Shown: one piece after another, positions 47,880 through 62,158 of the stretch
Position numbering within the stretch: position 1 is the stretch's first letter
Layout: each line of letters starts with the position of its first letter
Origin: Erpetoichthys calabaricus
Lineage: Eukaryota; Chordata; Cladistia; Polypteriformes; Polypteridae
Length of the DNA stretch: 64,000 nucleotides
NCBI RefSeq assembly: GCF_900747795.2
Contig: NC_041396.2
Location: forward strand, 37,020,674 to 37,084,673
Reading direction: 5' to 3'
Made by a program: the position numbers and the translations under genes
Notes under the pieces: model-generated
Database searches by the model: none
Told to the model about the DNA's origin: nothing
What the model saw: the letters and a program-made list of their open reading frames with translations, nothing else

Positions 47880-48408
47880 TTACTTTTTTACTCCCTCCTA
47901 ACCCATTAACAGCTGTGTTTGGTGTTCTTCCAGATGGACTTGAATTGGAGAAGGACAAGCAAACGGTGATTGCATTCACTACACTTTTGGCACGCAGACT
48001 TATTTTGTTAAATTGGAAGAATCCTAATTCTCCTCTGATAAGTCAGTGGGAAACCGATGTTTTATATTATTTGAAATTGGAAAAAATCAAATTCTCAGTT
48101 AGAGGATCTGTACAAAATTTTGTCAAAACTTGGCAGGATTTAATCAATATTATTTTAGAATAAGAGAAATAACTATTACCGCATTTAATTCCCTTCTCCA
48201 TCTCTTATTTACATATATATTTACTTCTCCCCTTCTTTTGTCTAATGTTGCCTTATTAAAAAGCCTTAAGCAATTTTCCTTTAGCTAAGCTCTCCTTCTC
48301 AGGGGTGGGGTTTGATTTGTCTTCAATTTTGTTGGGTTATAAATTGATCTATTTGTATGGAATGATTACAATGAAAATTAATAAAATAAAAATATAAAAA
48401 AAAAATTA
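47880..48408 (+). mobile_element. L1/Tx1-like LINE, 3' end
   Basis: Frame 47915-48163 reads FGVLPDGLELEKDKQTV, LLARRLILLNWKNPNSP and WETDVLYYLKLEKI, the C-terminus of fish L1/Tx1-type LINEs. It ends in an A-rich tail. Truncated at the 5' side and nested in the Helitron. Confidence 0.75.
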
Positions 48409-48660
48409 TTAACTGCTGATGATGTAGATCGTTTTGTCTGTGCTGAAATCCCAAACAGAGAAACCTGTCCTGACCTCATTAAAAAGATTCAGCATATTGG
48501 GACTCACAAGATTACAAATATTGTTTTTACAGAAGTTCTGAAATAAAAGTGAAACTAATGAAATAGCAACAATTCAAAGAAAAAAATCTTAAAAGTGTGT
48601 ATCCGGAAAACCAAACACGGGGGTTGGCAAGCGAAGCGAGCAGGGGGCAAAGCCCCCTAG

Positions 48661-49180
48661 TTTAATAAAAAAATTCAATTTAATCTTGAGTTGCCAATCT
48701 CCAAAAGATATACATCTTTGGGTAACGTTTTACTTCACGTAATGCAAAAATTAATCTATAACTTGTTTACTCTTATGTAACTAGACTTTAATAAAGACTT
48801 CTTTTATTCTTAATTACAGTTATAAGACATCAGTAAATAGTTTATTCATCTCTGTGTAGTATGGCATTTGATATTCTGCAAAATTACTTATGAGTATGAA
48901 GTATTCACAGGTTTTATACTGAAATATGCAATATCCATGGACACATCTCATTGAAGCCACCTCTGACCAAAGTTTAGTAGGTCACATTGTACAGATGAAT
49001 AACCACTTCACTGATGCTTTGTTGACATCTGTAATATGAGACTGAAAGAGTAATAAATGCATTTCTGAAGTACCTAAAGTGTTACCCACCTTTGGAATAG
49101 AAGGATGAAATATTTGCTCAAAATGGAAGGACATGCAAACACCACATGGGTGTCGCCCAGGCTGGGAAGTGAATTTTGGT
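48661..49180. other. Unit DNA
   Basis: Paralogous to 14730-14870. It contains the start of an old SINE near 49110. No gene seen. Confidence 0.5.
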
Positions 49181-49181
49181 C

Positions 49182-49372
<191 letters not shown>

Positions 49373-50087
49373 TTGATCTGCAAGACAGAAGTGCTAACTG
49401 CTGTGCCACCACGTCCCCCAAAATAGGATACATTCTGATACTTTTACACCCACTGTTCTGTTAATCAGTACTGCAATGGCTAACAGTCAAAACTCTGGAA
49501 TCCATATTTTGAAGCTCTCATCAAGTAACTACTTGTGTAAAAGCTGCATGTTCTGCCCATGTCTGGATGGGGTTTCCCATGTACTTTCACTGCTCTAATA
49601 AATCTCAGAGATGGGCAAATTAGATACATTAATACAGAAACTCTTAATTGCAAAAACTCATAATTTAAAAATATGTGTGTGTGCACTCTGTGATGGACTG
49701 TGTTATTATACTGGTCTAACCAGATCTGTCTTCTTTGGTTGAAAACTGGATTAAGTGATTCAAGCATTGATTTTGTCTGCATTACTGCAACTCTTTATCT
49801 GGTAGGAGTATCTGCATGTGCTGCCATGCCACTGCTGATGATTTTGAATTAAGAGTCAACCCAGAGTCTTATTATGTGTAACTCCTAGCAGGTGGAATAA
49901 GCTAACCACCTCCATCCAAACTGCTGTTTCCCTAAAGGGAGTGCTTCAAGATTTTCTTGTTTTCTGAATATCTTTCTTTTCTAATTGATAATGGCTTTGA
50001 TGAAAGATTCTTGATAGCTAATAAAAGCAAACTAATTGTGTGATTTGTTTTTGTATATCTCTTTATTTATGATGGTCAATTTTTTTC
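49373..50087. other. Unit DNA
   Basis: Paralogous to 14930-15470 and 24830-24930. No gene seen. Confidence 0.5.
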
Positions 50088-51695
50088 ACCTAAGAAATAT
50101 AATAAAAGTTAGACCTCTTATAACATTGCAAGATGCCGAGAAATTAGTTCACACTTTTGTCTTCTGTCAGCTAGACTGACTGTAACGCACTCCTCTCAGG
50201 ACCACCCAAAAAAGACATCAATTGAGTGCAACGAGTACAGAATGCAGCTGCTAGAATCTTAACTAGGAAAAGAAAATCCAAGCACATCACCCCAGTTCTT
50301 ATGTCACTACACTGGTTACCTGTGTCATTTAGAATTGACTTTAAAATACTGCTTATGGTTTACAAAGCCTTAAATAATCTCGCTCCATCTTATATTTCAG
50401 AATGTCTTTCACCTTACTCTACAAATCGTAACCTTAGATCTTCAAATGTGTGTCTGCTTATTATTCCAAGAGCTACACTTAAAAGAAGTGGTGAGGTGGC
50501 CTTCTGCTGTTATGCACCTAAAATCTGGAAGAGCTTGCCAATAGGAATTCCCCAGGCTAATACAGTGGAGCACTTCAAAAAACTGCTAAAAACTCATTAT
50601 TTTAACATGGTGTGACGAATGGCCGGTGCCCATGCCTGGCTGGGACGCCCCTGCACCATATATACCAGGGGGAGAAGGGTGGGAAACCCAGTATCTCCCC
50701 CTGGATGCTAGATGGCAGCCTCCCTGGGTTGCAGTGGTGCCTCAGACTCTCCCAGGGCTTCATGGGGGTTGTAGTTCTGTGTAGCCCTGTTGGGTTCCGC
50801 AGGCCCTGCCAGGGGGTGCTGTAGCAGGAGCTGCTGGCCCCTTTTGGGCGTTGCTTTCGTCACACCCGGAAGTGCAGCTGGATGTCGGTAATCAAGCACC
50901 TGGAGCACTTCCGGGTACCCAATAAAGGGAGCCAGCGACCACCACTCAGAGGCCAGAATCGGGAGGAAGAGGACGAGGTTGCCAGGGAGGAGTGGTGAAG
51001 GAAGAGAAAGTGTGTTTACTTGTGGGTTTTGGAGTACTGTGCTTGGGACTGTGTTGTGGCTGGAGGGATTATGGGGAAGACGTGCCTTCCAGCTGAAGAA
51101 AAATAAATAGTTTATTTTATTTTACCCGTGCCTCCCGTGTGAATCTATGTCGGGTCGGGTGCAATATAGTGCCTTTCTTACAATGGCTTTCTCATAGCTT
51201 CATTTTAGTTTACTCTGTATATTCATTTAATTATCAATATCATTCCTGATGGCTCCATAATCCGTACTAACCCCTACTTTCTCTTCTGTTCTTTATCCAG
51301 TTTTCTGTGTTGCCGATCTGCGCCACCACCACCTGATCAAAGCACCGTGATGTCCTTACATAAAGGCCAGAAGTCCACATGACTGTCATCATCAAGTTCT
51401 TCCATGTGAACCCTGAATACAATGAGGACTGATTGTGAGGTCACTGATGTTAGGTAGAATGCCTAGAGGGGGCTGGGTGGTTTCTTGGCCTCAGAACCCC
51501 TGCAGATTTTGTTTTTTCTGTCCTCCCTGGCCATCGGACTTCACTTTCATTCTATGTTAATTAGTGTTCCCTAATCCTATTTTCTTATTTATTTGGTCTT
51601 TTTTCTCTTTCTTCATCATGTAAAGCACTTTGAGCTACATCATTTGTATGAAAATGTGCTATAGAAATAAATGCTGTTGTTGTTGTTGTTGTTGT
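50088..51695 (+). mobile_element. L2-like LINE, 5' truncated, with LTR inside
   Basis: Same family as 25013-26540. Open over 50226-50615: [55 protein letters not shown]. The 3' end is AATGTGCTATAGAAATAAAT with (GTT)n. Unit 2 near 24920 shows the empty place between CAATTTT and CTGTCCTG. Confidence 0.85.
50611..51182 (+). mobile_element. Solo LTR fossil inside the L2-like LINE
   Basis: 572 bases, TGTGACGAATGG to TTTCTTACA, with a 4-base duplication ATGG (50607-50610, 51183-51186). An AATAAA lies near the 3' end. It cuts the LINE; the 25013 copy shows the LINE unbroken there. Younger than the LINE insertion. Confidence 0.78.
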
Positions 51696-52228
51696 AACTG
51701 TGTCCTGAAACACTTGTTTCTAAACAGCCTTCAGGTTGATGTTTACTGAATAATGTTGATTGTTTTTTGGAAGTCACTTTAAATAAAAGCATCTGCTAAG
51801 TGAATAAATACAAATTATCAGTGTAGGTGGGCTCAATAATGAGTGGATACAGATAAAATGTCCCTCTATGTTTTAGTGACAGTTTGGTGTTGTTGATAAA
51901 CTTTGGTGCTGACTTCACAGCAGGTGATGCCATGTTTACCACAATGTGTATTCTACAGTAAAGTATTCAGTTTCCTCCAGTGTCTGGACACTCTCTCTTG
52001 TAAGGGTCTTTTAGGGGATGTTCACCATTAACAGGCTCCCTACTCAATAAACCTGAATTGATATAGTTACGTTAATAAGTAGTGTGTACAAATGTCCCTG
52101 CTCTAGCCTTTCCTTCTAGTCGCTCTCTTTCTTTGTGTGTTTCTGTCCCCTTGATTCTCCCTGGGGTGTGTGTCTGGTGTTATTCTGCCTACAATTCTAC
52201 AATTCCCATCAGAGTGAGCTGCTGCCAC
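51696..52228. other. Unit DNA upstream of the exon-like block
   Basis: Paralogous to 15630-16150 and 26540-26975. No gene seen. Confidence 0.5.
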
Positions 52229-52352
52229 TATAAACCAAGAGACACGAGCACACAGCAACATTTGAATTTCAGAGCAAACTGATCTTTCACAGGTCATTCA
52301 TGACAGAACTCTGCAGCGTGGTGTTTGTCACACAGCACTTCCACACAGAAAG
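52229..52352 (+). promoter_or_regulatory. Candidate promoter and noncoding exon 1 of the unit 4 receptor
   Basis: TATAAA at 52229-52234 and the conserved block ending GAAAG|GTAAG at 52352/52353. Its partner coding exon would lie beyond 64000. Confidence 0.55.
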
Positions 52353-52440
52353 GTAAGTAATTTTGATGCTTTTGTGTGTCACAGTGAAATTTATTTAAAT
52401 TAGTGCAGAAGTAAAAATAATATAATAATTTTAATAATAA

Positions 52441-52606
52441 TTTTTTGCATTTATATAGCGCTTTTCTCACTACTCAAAGCGCTCAGCAATTGTAGGTTAA
52501 GGGTCTTGCTCAAGGGCCCAACAGAGCAGAGCCCCTTTTGGCATTGACGGGATTCGAACCGGCAACCTTCCGATTGCCAGTGCAGATCCCTAGCCTCAGA
52601 GGCTCG
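52441..52606 (-). mobile_element. SINE family II, copy 2
   Basis: Minus strand. Box B is read as GGATTCGAACC on the plus strand. The tail TTGCATTTATATAGCGCTT adjoins an (AAT)-rich tract. Absent from units 1 and 2 near 16320 and 27170. Confidence 0.85.
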
Positions 52607-52889
52607 TACTGTCACACTAAAACAAACTGACTACAGAAGAATCATCCAGTCAGAAATAAAACAAACTGAACTTCTGAAAGTGTTCTTGTCAAGAAGTCCA
52701 TTTCTTTTCCATCAGATAGTTGTAAAAGTCTCAAACAAATGAAAAGCAAAATAAATTGAATATTTGCAACTTGGAGACATGCTACAAAATGTATTTATTC
52801 ACTGAACTTGCCAATTTTAATACAGGATGCAAGTTAGTCACAACCCTGGAATTGTTGCCAGTCTATCGCAGGGTTTGCTCATACATACA

Positions 52890-54467
<1,578 letters not shown>

Positions 54468-56340
54468 AATGCAAATGCCTTCATACTAGATCAACCAAAA
54501 CTTCTGTCTTTGTTTGAAAACTGGAGAAGCTGAAGGGAAAAAAAAGGAAAACACGCAGAGGTGGTGGAAAGTTGGCACATACTGCAGCTTTGAGGTAGTG
54601 GTGCTAAACACCTATTCATTATAGAATCACAAGGTGGTGTTGGTTTATCCAGTATATAAAAGTCAAAAACTGAAATTTTAAAACTTTATGTTTTCAGAAT
54701 CAGAATCACTCATTTGTTTATGAAAACTGTTTATGTTACAACTGTACACATAGTCAAAGGCACAGGTAACACTAGTATAAACAATAAGCATGTAAATTAA
54801 AAAAATATAAATATAAATATCACCAATATCTGCCTATCCTTCAATTTTATGAATACACCTTTTCTCAATAAAAGAGGTCCAGCATCCTGTCTCGCCATTG
54901 TCTTTGTGGAGCTCACACATTTGCCTTGGGCCCGAGTGGCCTTTCCTTAACGTACTGTGGTGCATGCTAGGAATTTCAGTTTATCCAAGAGGTTGATGTA
55001 TTTAAGCACATGTTGTGATGAACTGGCACCCTGTCCAAAGCAGTTTAAAGCATTGTAATCAGAGATACTCCAGCGCCCCAACAACCCTGAACTACATTAA
55101 ACAAGTTTGAGAATGTTATGTTACAAGTCTTTAAAAATAATTACAACATTCTCTACCAGCAAGGAGTTAATAACAAATTGCTAAACTCTATGTGACCAAA
55201 AAAAGGCATTTGGCTCTTGTTACAAAATGTGAAACAAGTACAAATAGTTGGCCTAACACATTTTATTTTCTCACCAACTTTCACTGGTATGAATTAAAGA
55301 TACACATAAACAGGAAACAAGAGGAAGCATCCATCAATCAGGACCAGCATCTCAACAGCTCCAGAACGTTATGAGAAGACAGCCGATATGTTGTCCCTCA
55401 TTCTTGCATTTTTTAAGTCTTTAGAGCAACACACAAAACACGTGTAGCCAACTGCATTAATCCAAGACTAGTCTGTCATTTAAGTTTCTGTACAGCAACA
55501 AAATGTCTTTTATAAAGTGTCAATTTATAGTGAATACCATTCTAAGGTAAGTGCAGTGCAATAATGTGGAAGCTCTTTAAAGAAGAGACTTCCTAAAGTG
55601 CATCTGTTAATGGTAAAGAACAAGATCTTACAATGAGAAACGCTCTGTTTGGATTTAAGAAAATTTATAACAAAACAAAGGCAATATTTAAAATAGAGGA
55701 CAGCAACAAAAAAATTATGAAGCAAATTGCAATGACTTTGGCAAGAGAAGAAAACTTTCCATTACTGTCTGGAAGCATTTACATGCATTAATTTCACTTG
55801 TGTCATTTAGCCTTTAAATAAAGATCTCTAGTGGAAAAAATAAAATAAAAAAGACTTATTTCCTGTCACATGTAGACATTTTGTTGAGTCACCAGATGTG
55901 CCTTCTTGGCCTTCATAATTGGAGACAGAAAAGAAACCTGTAGCTCCACGGTGCTTGGAGTGCGTCTCCTCAACCTCTTCTAAAGAAATCAAGCCACAGG
56001 ATCAGGTGGTTGCTAGGTTTTATCGTGGAAAGGCTTTGGGGGACACCTTTCTTCAAAACATGCGCATGGACCTAATCTACCTGGGCAGATTCTTTTTAAT
56101 GTGAACCCACAATGTAATGTCCAAGTCCCTTTCAACAGCACTTGGGGTATTCAGCCAACATCAAATTCTATATCATGTTACTCTATCAATTCTATACTGT
56201 CCACACTTTATTCTTTATCGTGTTACTGTGTTCATTCTACTGGAGCATTCTCATCACCTGCTGACTGAACTATTGCATTGGTGACAGAGTAAACAGAAAT
56301 GCAAACCAGAAAAGCATGCAGTTAGCATTAGACTTATATA
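54468..56340. other. Unit DNA, unit 3/unit 4 junction
   Basis: Paralogous to 16600-17380, 27560-29460 and 1-540. An old SINE trace lies near 54880-54990. No gene seen. Confidence 0.45.
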
Positions 56341-56348
56341 AACGAAAG

Positions 56349-56351
<3 letters not shown>

Positions 56352-56395
<44 letters not shown>

Positions 56396-56430
56396 CGTGT
56401 GCGTGTGTCTGCGTGTGTGTGTGTGTGTAT
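56352..56430. repeat. (TG)n microsatellite
   Basis: About 38 dinucleotide units with a few TA, CG and TC interruptions, at the left edge of a unit 4 specific stretch (56340-56920). Confidence 0.95.
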
Positions 56431-56463
56431 GGAGCAGTCCACTCTGCTCATGCTCAATCACAA

Positions 56464-56477
56464 CCACTAGATGGCGC
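56464..56477 (+). promoter_or_regulatory. CTCF-like motif
   Basis: CCACTAGATGGCGC fits the CTCF core consensus CCASYAGRKGGCRS at every position. Motif only. It lies in unit 4 specific DNA of unknown origin. Confidence 0.35.
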
Positions 56478-57068
56478 ATGCATGCACTTTTATATTTTTT
56501 CGGTGCTTGCATTCACCTCATTTCTTACTACGAAAGGCCTGTGTGCAATAACAGCATTGTTCTAATGACACAGATGAAGAGACACAATGTCGAAACAAAT
56601 ACCACAACTCAACAACGAACAAGGGAAACACCTCAGCCACGGAGGGCAAGGCTTGATGTTTTCGCTATCTGGAGGTATTTTCTCTAGACAAAGATTAATA
56701 GGACTTATATGCTAGCGATTCGGCTAAGATATCGTGTCACCAGTGTCTTCTTACAAAAGCCAGTGGGGCAGCAAGCACAGGTGGGTCCTTGTCCAGTGTC
56801 CTGGGTAATTCTTAAGAGTTAGCTGATGCCTGTCCAAGTTCACAAAAATTGTATTGTAACTGCTAGGAAGTTTTCGGGTTGTTTTTTGTCCCAAAGACCA
56901 TACGCAGCTAGTATTTTAATATTATAACATTTAAAAAATATTTATTAAATAGTATTTAATTGAAAATCAAATCAAATCAAGATTATACTAATTCATACTA
57001 TACCACCAGATGTACAGTCTTTCCGGCAGTTCTGTTCTTTAATTGCTATTTAGTATCTTTACCAAATA

Positions 57069-57418
57069 CAAAGGACGTTCAAAATGTTTCCGGACTTTCT
57101 TTTAACTCTGTTTAAGAATTTCAAGAACAAATCCATCCATCCATTTTCCAACCCGCTGAATCCGAACACAGGGTCACGGGGGTCTGCTGGAGCCAATCCC
57201 AGCCAACACAGGGCACAAGGCAGGAACCAATCCCGGGCAGGGAGCCAACCCACCACAGTTCAAGAACAAATGACATCATTTTTCTACATAGTCACCTTTG
57301 TTTGCGATGCAATTTTCCCAGCGTCGTACCAACTTTTTAATGCCCAATTACTACTTCTCCCACTTTCACTGTTTCCAATGAAAATATAAAAGTGCGGAAA
57401 CTTTTTGAACGTCCCTTG
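57069..57418 (-). mobile_element. mariner MITE with a SINE inside
   Basis: Inverted ends of about 28 bases (CAAAGGACGTTCAAAATG and TTTTTGAACGTCCCTTG) between TA duplications. The minus strand near 57280-57340 keeps a trace of the transposase C-terminus ([11 protein letters not shown]). Confidence 0.75.
57132..57258 (-). mobile_element. SINE family I, 3' fragment
   Basis: (CCAT)n to CCCACCACAG, with a perfect 12-base duplication TTCAAGAACAAA (57120-57131, 57259-57270). Confidence 0.92.
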
Positions 57419-58564
57419 TATATGCTTCATTTTTACCTCAGTCTTGATGGTTTTGAAAGACTAATCAGAATGGCTTAGTTATGATTAGGTGGCTCCCTGT
57501 CTTTTAAAAGCGATTTTGCCTTTTGCCCTGGGCTCATAAATCTAAATCTGGACCGTACCCATATATGTTTTTCTGCCTTTACTCAGGTGTTCATTCAACT
57601 AATATCTTGTCCCCTGCACTTAGCTCTTAACTATGGCTCATAAAAACCAAGTTTCCTGGCTTCAAAGTTGTTTTCACCTTTCAGAGCTCATAAAACTAAT
57701 TTTCCTATCTCTGTCTGGCTATGTCCCTAGAAACCCACAAAACCAATCTATGCCTCAAATGCCAGTAGCTGTGAAGTGTGCCTGTGTGACTCCGGTGTGT
57801 GTACCGTTTGTCCGCAGGCTGTTGTCCTCTCCTTCTTATATTCTAAAGATATAGTTTGCTATATCCTATGATAGCTTCTTCTGTTTCTTCAGCGGTTAAG
57901 TTCAGCCATGGCTTTTAATAACAGGCAGATGTATGCTCAAATCATATGTTTATTTTTTCCTAAATGGTGCATATTTTTAATTCTATTATATTCTGTGTTA
58001 TTATTTTACATACTCTACAGAGTGAGATTCATGCCAAGTGGCAGCGTAAAGAACAGAGCGCCTATGAGTTTCATTGTTCATGTATAAATAATAATAAACC
58101 AAAACTGAATTGAAGCATGCAATGTATTTTTAATAAAAGTCTTAAGATTTTTGAAAGAGCCAAAGTCACCTGTATGTTGCACTTTCTATGGCATGTCGTG
58201 TGCACAAATATGAATTCAAATGCGGAAAAATGAAATGAAAAAGGCACAATGTGTAATAGAGCAGACTGAAGTGCCCCAAACCAATTATTATTTTTTTTAA
58301 ATTAATGATGAGTAGCTTTTGCTGACGATATGGTAATAAAAGAACTGAAGAAACCATTTTGAGTGAATAAACTAACAGACACTCAATGAATCCATAAACA
58401 CATGGGCAGAACACACAAACTCCATACACACTCTGTAGCTGTGAATCAGGAATTGCAGCTCTGTGCTGCCTCTCTGTCTATGCTAAAAACATCTACATTA
58501 CATTATTAAACTTAAACCTGATGAAAATTAGATGATTTGTCATTTCTAAAATGGCCCACATGTG
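57419..58564. other. Unit DNA then unit 4 specific DNA
   Basis: 57500-57850 is the conserved unit block. 57860-58560 has no match elsewhere in the window and no recognised gene. Confidence 0.45.
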
Positions 58565-58710
58565 TCTGTGTGTGTCCAGACTTGTGCCCTATGCAGAGGC
58601 TTTTCCTACCTTGCACCCTATGATTGCTGGGATAGGCGCCAGATCTCCTGCAACCCTACCCTGGATAAGTGGGCTTGGAAGATGGAAGGGAGGGAGGGAT
58701 GGATGTATGT
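58565..58710 (+). mobile_element. Old SINE tail fragment
   Basis: TGTGCCCTATGCAG... ATTGCTGGGATAGGCGCCAG ... GGATGGATG, a more ancient relative of SINE family I. Confidence 0.6.
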
Positions 58711-58857
58711 CTATAACATCTCTACAGTTCCTGTCATCTGATTGCATACTATATTTTCTCTCACAGAAGCTATAATAAGGGATACAATTATTCACCCAGG
58801 GGCAGCAGTTAATACCTTTCTGAAATAACTAAGTGAAAGAATATAAACGAATGTGCT

Positions 58858-59545
58858 AATGTGGTCTACCTAATCATGTGCATAAGGTGCCCCAACACTG
58901 GACTGTATGTAGGGGAAACTGGTCAGGCACTGGGCCAGAGAATGAACTCACATAGATTTCACATTAATCAGAACAGGGTTGATCTTCCGGTGGCAGCACA
59001 CTTTAACAGTAATGGCCACAGCATAAATGATCTGAGGGTCACTGTGTTTATGGGTAATTTCAAGACCCAACAGGAGCGGAGGGAATGGGAATACAACCTT
59101 ATGCTTAAATTCAATACTCTACAAAATGGTCTGAATAGAGACAAGAGTTTTATGACCAGATATGTGAACTAACAGACTGCTTGGTCAGCTGACTACATCA
59201 GAGGCCTATCTTACAGACAATGCACTTCAAAAAAAACCTTACAGGACTTTCTCTAGTGATGGTTATCTTATCTCTACATTTTATTATTTCATTGTTCTCT
59301 TCTTTCAGGGTTAATTCACCTAAGGTTTATTAATTTTGCTAACATTTGAACAAAAAGGTTGTTAAGATGAAAGAAAAAATCAATTTGTTGTTTTCAGTTT
59401 CTTTATTACACCTCTTCCTGATGAAGGGGCCTTAGTTGCCTTGAAAGCTTGCACTTGTAATCTATTTAGTTAGCCAATAAAAGGTGTCATTTCACCCTAC
59501 TTTCTCCTGTATCAATCTATGGCTAACACGGTACAACACCCTACT
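58858..59545 (+). mobile_element. Penelope-like element, 3' part
   Basis: 5' truncated. It carries the GIY-YIG endonuclease region and ends with GTTAGCCAATAAAAGGTGTC and CGGTACAACACCCT. The same tail occurs at 15494-15592. Confidence 0.85.
58861..59172 (+). pseudogene. Penelope GIY-YIG endonuclease fragment
   Basis: About 100 residues of the C-terminal endonuclease, still open. Seen: VVYLIMCIRCPNTGLYVGET (GIY-YIG core as GLY...YVG), QRMNSHRFHI with the catalytic Arg region, LPVAAHFNSNGHS, and a REWEYNLMLKFNTL stretch with the late Glu. In the family this nuclease nicks target DNA for priming. The reverse transcriptase is missing, so the copy cannot act alone. Confidence 0.85.
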
Positions 59546-60488
59546 GCAATATAAGCAATGTCAAAGTGAGGTTAGGGTGGCAGTTGTCCCTCGTGCATCA
59601 GAGCGTTAGATGAATCAAGATGATGAACATCAATGCTTTTCCTCCTTGGTGAATCGAGATTAATCGTCAGAGCAGGGATTAGGGTTGTCGTCTAGGATTT
59701 ACCACGATCCATCTATGATGCTGCTGCTGTGAATTGAGTGCAACCATTTGACCAGTGGATAGGGTTTTGTCCGGGGTCGGCCACAATCCACCTTTGATGC
59801 TGCACAGTGAATTGAGTATGATTGTTGGAGCGGTGAGGGGGTGGTGGGGGTTGGTCTGGGGTCAGCCGCTGCCCACCTGCAATGCTACGGCCCACAGGTG
59901 GGGAAATACTGGACTAATGGATACACTCTAGCCCCCTATTACAGCCCTTGTTCTAAAGGTTCACTGCAGTTGTTTACATGCAAGCCCTTCGAGTCAATTG
60001 GTTTGGATGGCTGAGCAGCTTGGAGGAAAGAAGTGAAGTTGCATTGATAGTAAATTCCTGGAAAACTCTCTCTAATGATATGACATAATCAAGAAATGAT
60101 TAAATAATGAAAATAAACATTTTTTATGAAACAGAATTTTATAGTATTTCTCACAATTTAAAAGTTATAATGTATGCATTTTTACTTACCGTAGATATTG
60201 CTTAAATGAACATTTAATATCAAAAACTCTGAAAGCTTCTAAAACGTAACGGGTGCAGTGGTATTTCATTTTCCCCATAACCTTGTAAAACTCAGAGTTA
60301 TCCCATATACAGTATCCTCTTTATAAAGTTTCTGTTTGTCTCTCAAGCTTTCTATCTGCATTCATGCTTTAGAAATCATTTAAGGTGAGCCCAATCCAAA
60401 ATTAGCGGTCATCAGAAGGGATTTTGAGACTTAACGTGAAAGGTGGCAATTTTGCTCCATCATTTTGATCAGGAGATGATGTCTTTGC

Positions 60489-60662
<174 letters not shown>

Positions 60663-62158
60663 GTCATATTTATGTCTTTAGGGTGCTAAATCATCCTAAA
60701 CAACAAGTCCTAATGATATCTATCACATGGGGTAATGCTTCTAGGGTAGGCCTATCCAAACGGCTGCTTGTGGGCCACATGTGGCTCAGAAATATCATCC
60801 GGGTGGTCCAGCATGTGGTCCTGCCAGGGCTCCAGACTGCAGCTAAGATGGTCTCAAATGCAACCAAAAATGGTCTTTGCCAATTATCATTTCTACTTAG
60901 TTTTCCATTTTCAAATGAAATTATTGAAACTTTAAACTAAGTATATTGTAACAGATGCAAGAGGCAATTTTTTTTTGTTAGGAGGATTTGCTGTTAACAT
61001 ATGTGTTGGTACAGGTTCCCCCTTGCATATCCCTGCGCCGCATAAAGGTGCTAGGTGCGAGTGCGAGGGAGTTGCTGCGAAAATGACGTCAGACTTGGAG
61101 ACGCGCGCATGAAAGTATTGCTAAGTACATGGCGCTGCTGATAGGACGGCCGTGTATTCCAAATGGTGAATTTCAATGAGAGGCTGGTTACGCTTATGCC
61201 AGAATAATGAATGAAAGGCTGAATATGACCCAACCCGTCATCAAAACAAATAGTAGGCCTGCAAAATTTGAAATTCCTTTGCCCATCATATAGGTATCCT
61301 GATATGGATATATCTGTGCCCTGTGGAATTCAGTTGTCCCTTCTGATTTGGCGCAACACACTAAGTTCTCACCAATCTCCTTGTGTTCACGTATCTCTTG
61401 ATTTAACGCATACTCCATGCAAAATGCCATCCTGTCTGTCGTTAAACATGTATGAGCAGTCACCTGCCCGCTGTTTCATCATGCATAGCGATGCAATGAC
61501 GTCTGCTTTTTAAGGTCGAAGGTGTATTACAGTCGTTTTTTTCGGGGTGCTCTGTGATTGACGGCAGACAGTAAACTGTTAAAATGCTATCAAAAATGCC
61601 ACTTTGTTAGATATTACGTCAGTCATTTTGGCGTGCGCACAATATGTTCTGTTACCAATACATTCTTCAATAGGAGCTCATCAACAAAGAAACATGGAAA
61701 ACAAGATTTATTAAAAATAGTAATAATAATGATAATTAATAATTCATTACTTGACACCCTAGAACTCCGGACAAAGACATTTTAAAGAGAAATCATTAAA
61801 GTAAATGTACCAATCCACGTTCACGCCATACGTCGTGTGGTGCCTTGCTCTTAAACATTTACTCAAGTAGTTTTTTTCTGGGTGGGGAGGGAGACAATTT
61901 AAACAGGAAAGGCTTTGTTGTGGAACTCAAATTTAACTTCTGTCTTCATATGAGCGATTAAAACTGTGTGAATGAAATAGTTTAAGTTCTATGAAAAAAA
62001 AAATCAATTGCCCACCTATTTAAATTGGGGGAAGGATCTCATATTACAAAAGGGAAACAAACGTTATTGCTAATACTGTGCACTTGTTTGATTTTATACA
62101 CTTTCAGATGTGTCTGTGTCAGATATGAACAAAATGTCAGCCAGTCAGTCATTTTCCA

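Larger units (their letters stand above)
45378..48660 (+). mobile_element. Helitron with nested SINE and LINE
   Basis: Starts TCTTTCTATTATAAAAAGAA and ends in the hairpin GGGGGCAAAGCCCCC plus TAG, giving 5' TC and 3' CTAG. It is inserted between A and T without target duplication. Unit 1 near 14725 shows the empty site. Basic frames at 45620-45912 (MKRRQLNEEERKVR, ISPEQVEWKKKHVQSG) resemble Helitron N-termini. Near 48415-48500 a frame reads LTADDVDRFVCAEIPNRETC as in Helitron helicase-like domains. The helicase itself is absent. A segment of about 150 bases near 45885 recurs near 47145, and another near 46445 recurs near 48515. Confidence 0.85.

Noticed and set aside
56253-56687. Open frames rich in Cys-Val or Thr-His
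   Set aside because: Translation of the (TG)n microsatellite.
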